A stretch of 13,552 bases of DNA, taken from Planococcus sp. (in: firmicutes) (GTDB taxonomy: Bacteria; Bacillota; Bacilli; Bacillales_A; Planococcaceae). Under the pieces are notes generated by a model. The model was not told the DNA's origin, searched no databases, and was given only the letters and a program-made list of their open reading frames with translations. Where the stretch lies: the NCBI GenBank assembly GCA_030147455.1, contig JASKZU010000170.1, positions 1 through 13,552 of the forward strand. Direction: 5' to 3'. Below are positions 13,471-13,552 of this stretch, in pieces (position 1 is the stretch's first letter; each line of letters opens with the position of its first letter). Made by a program: the position numbers and the translations under genes.

Positions 13471-13552
13471 TGCTTCCGCTATTCCAAATGCATCATATTC
13501 TTGAGCTTACTTCAAACAGGTTAAAAAAAGAGATTTCGCTAGTCTCCATCTA

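Noticed and set aside
1..13552. tRNA, rRNA, CRISPR array, insertion sequence or prophage
   Set aside because: I looked for tRNA-like CCA ends, regularly spaced repeats, transposase or integrase motifs and long terminal repeats, and saw none.

Overview
The window looks like chromosomal DNA of a Gram-positive member of the Bacillota. A Planococcus/Planomicrobium-like organism in the Bacillales is my best guess. This rests on AGGAGG-type ribosome binding sites, A-rich/T-rich intrinsic terminators, a T-box leader on leuS, SigB-type promoters, occasional TTG/GTG starts, roughly balanced GC, and gene content that recalls the Bacillus subtilis metK-ytoA-ytqAB-yttB-leuS neighbourhood. The genus is an inference from memory, not from a search. 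I see no insertion sequence, phage gene, CRISPR array, tRNA or rRNA.

Layout. Positions 1-347 hold the 3' end of metK (S-adenosylmethionine synthetase). It converges through a shared terminator on a gamma-carbonic-anhydrase-like gene (382-891, minus). A plus-strand block follows (1106-6214): a luciferase-like flavin oxidoreductase, a two-CBS-domain protein, a thiamine-diphosphate pyruvate oxidase, a medium-chain quinone-oxidoreductase-type dehydrogenase and a GNAT acetyltransferase. Two SigB-like promoters, one before the CBS gene and one before the oxidase, suggest that part of the block belongs to a general-stress regulon. Next comes a minus-strand pair with a 4-base overlap (6258-7771): ytqB/mnmM and ytqA/mnmL, which would finish the mnm5 modification at tRNA wobble uridine. 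Divergent from it is an MFS efflux transporter (yttB, 7925-9121). A scoAB 3-oxoacid CoA-transferase operon follows (9264-10622), with a probable CcpA cre site upstream. The window ends with a leucine-specific T-box leader (about 10675-10886) and complete leuS (10947-13358) with its terminator.

How the genes fit together. metK makes SAM, used both by the methyltransferase MnmM and by the radical-SAM enzyme MnmL. Together with leuS, these give the window a tRNA/translation theme. The centre concerns redox and acetate or ketone-body metabolism: the pyruvate oxidase yields acetate or acetyl phosphate, and ScoAB moves CoA between succinate and acetoacetate. Most genes are family-level housekeeping or accessory functions. 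I found no clear undescribed system. The least ordinary signals are a possible CTG-started leader ORF between the SigB-like promoter and the CBS gene, a pyruvate oxidase that stops before the usual C-terminal membrane-binding extension, and possible alternative pairings in the T-box and in the leader of the flavin oxidoreductase.
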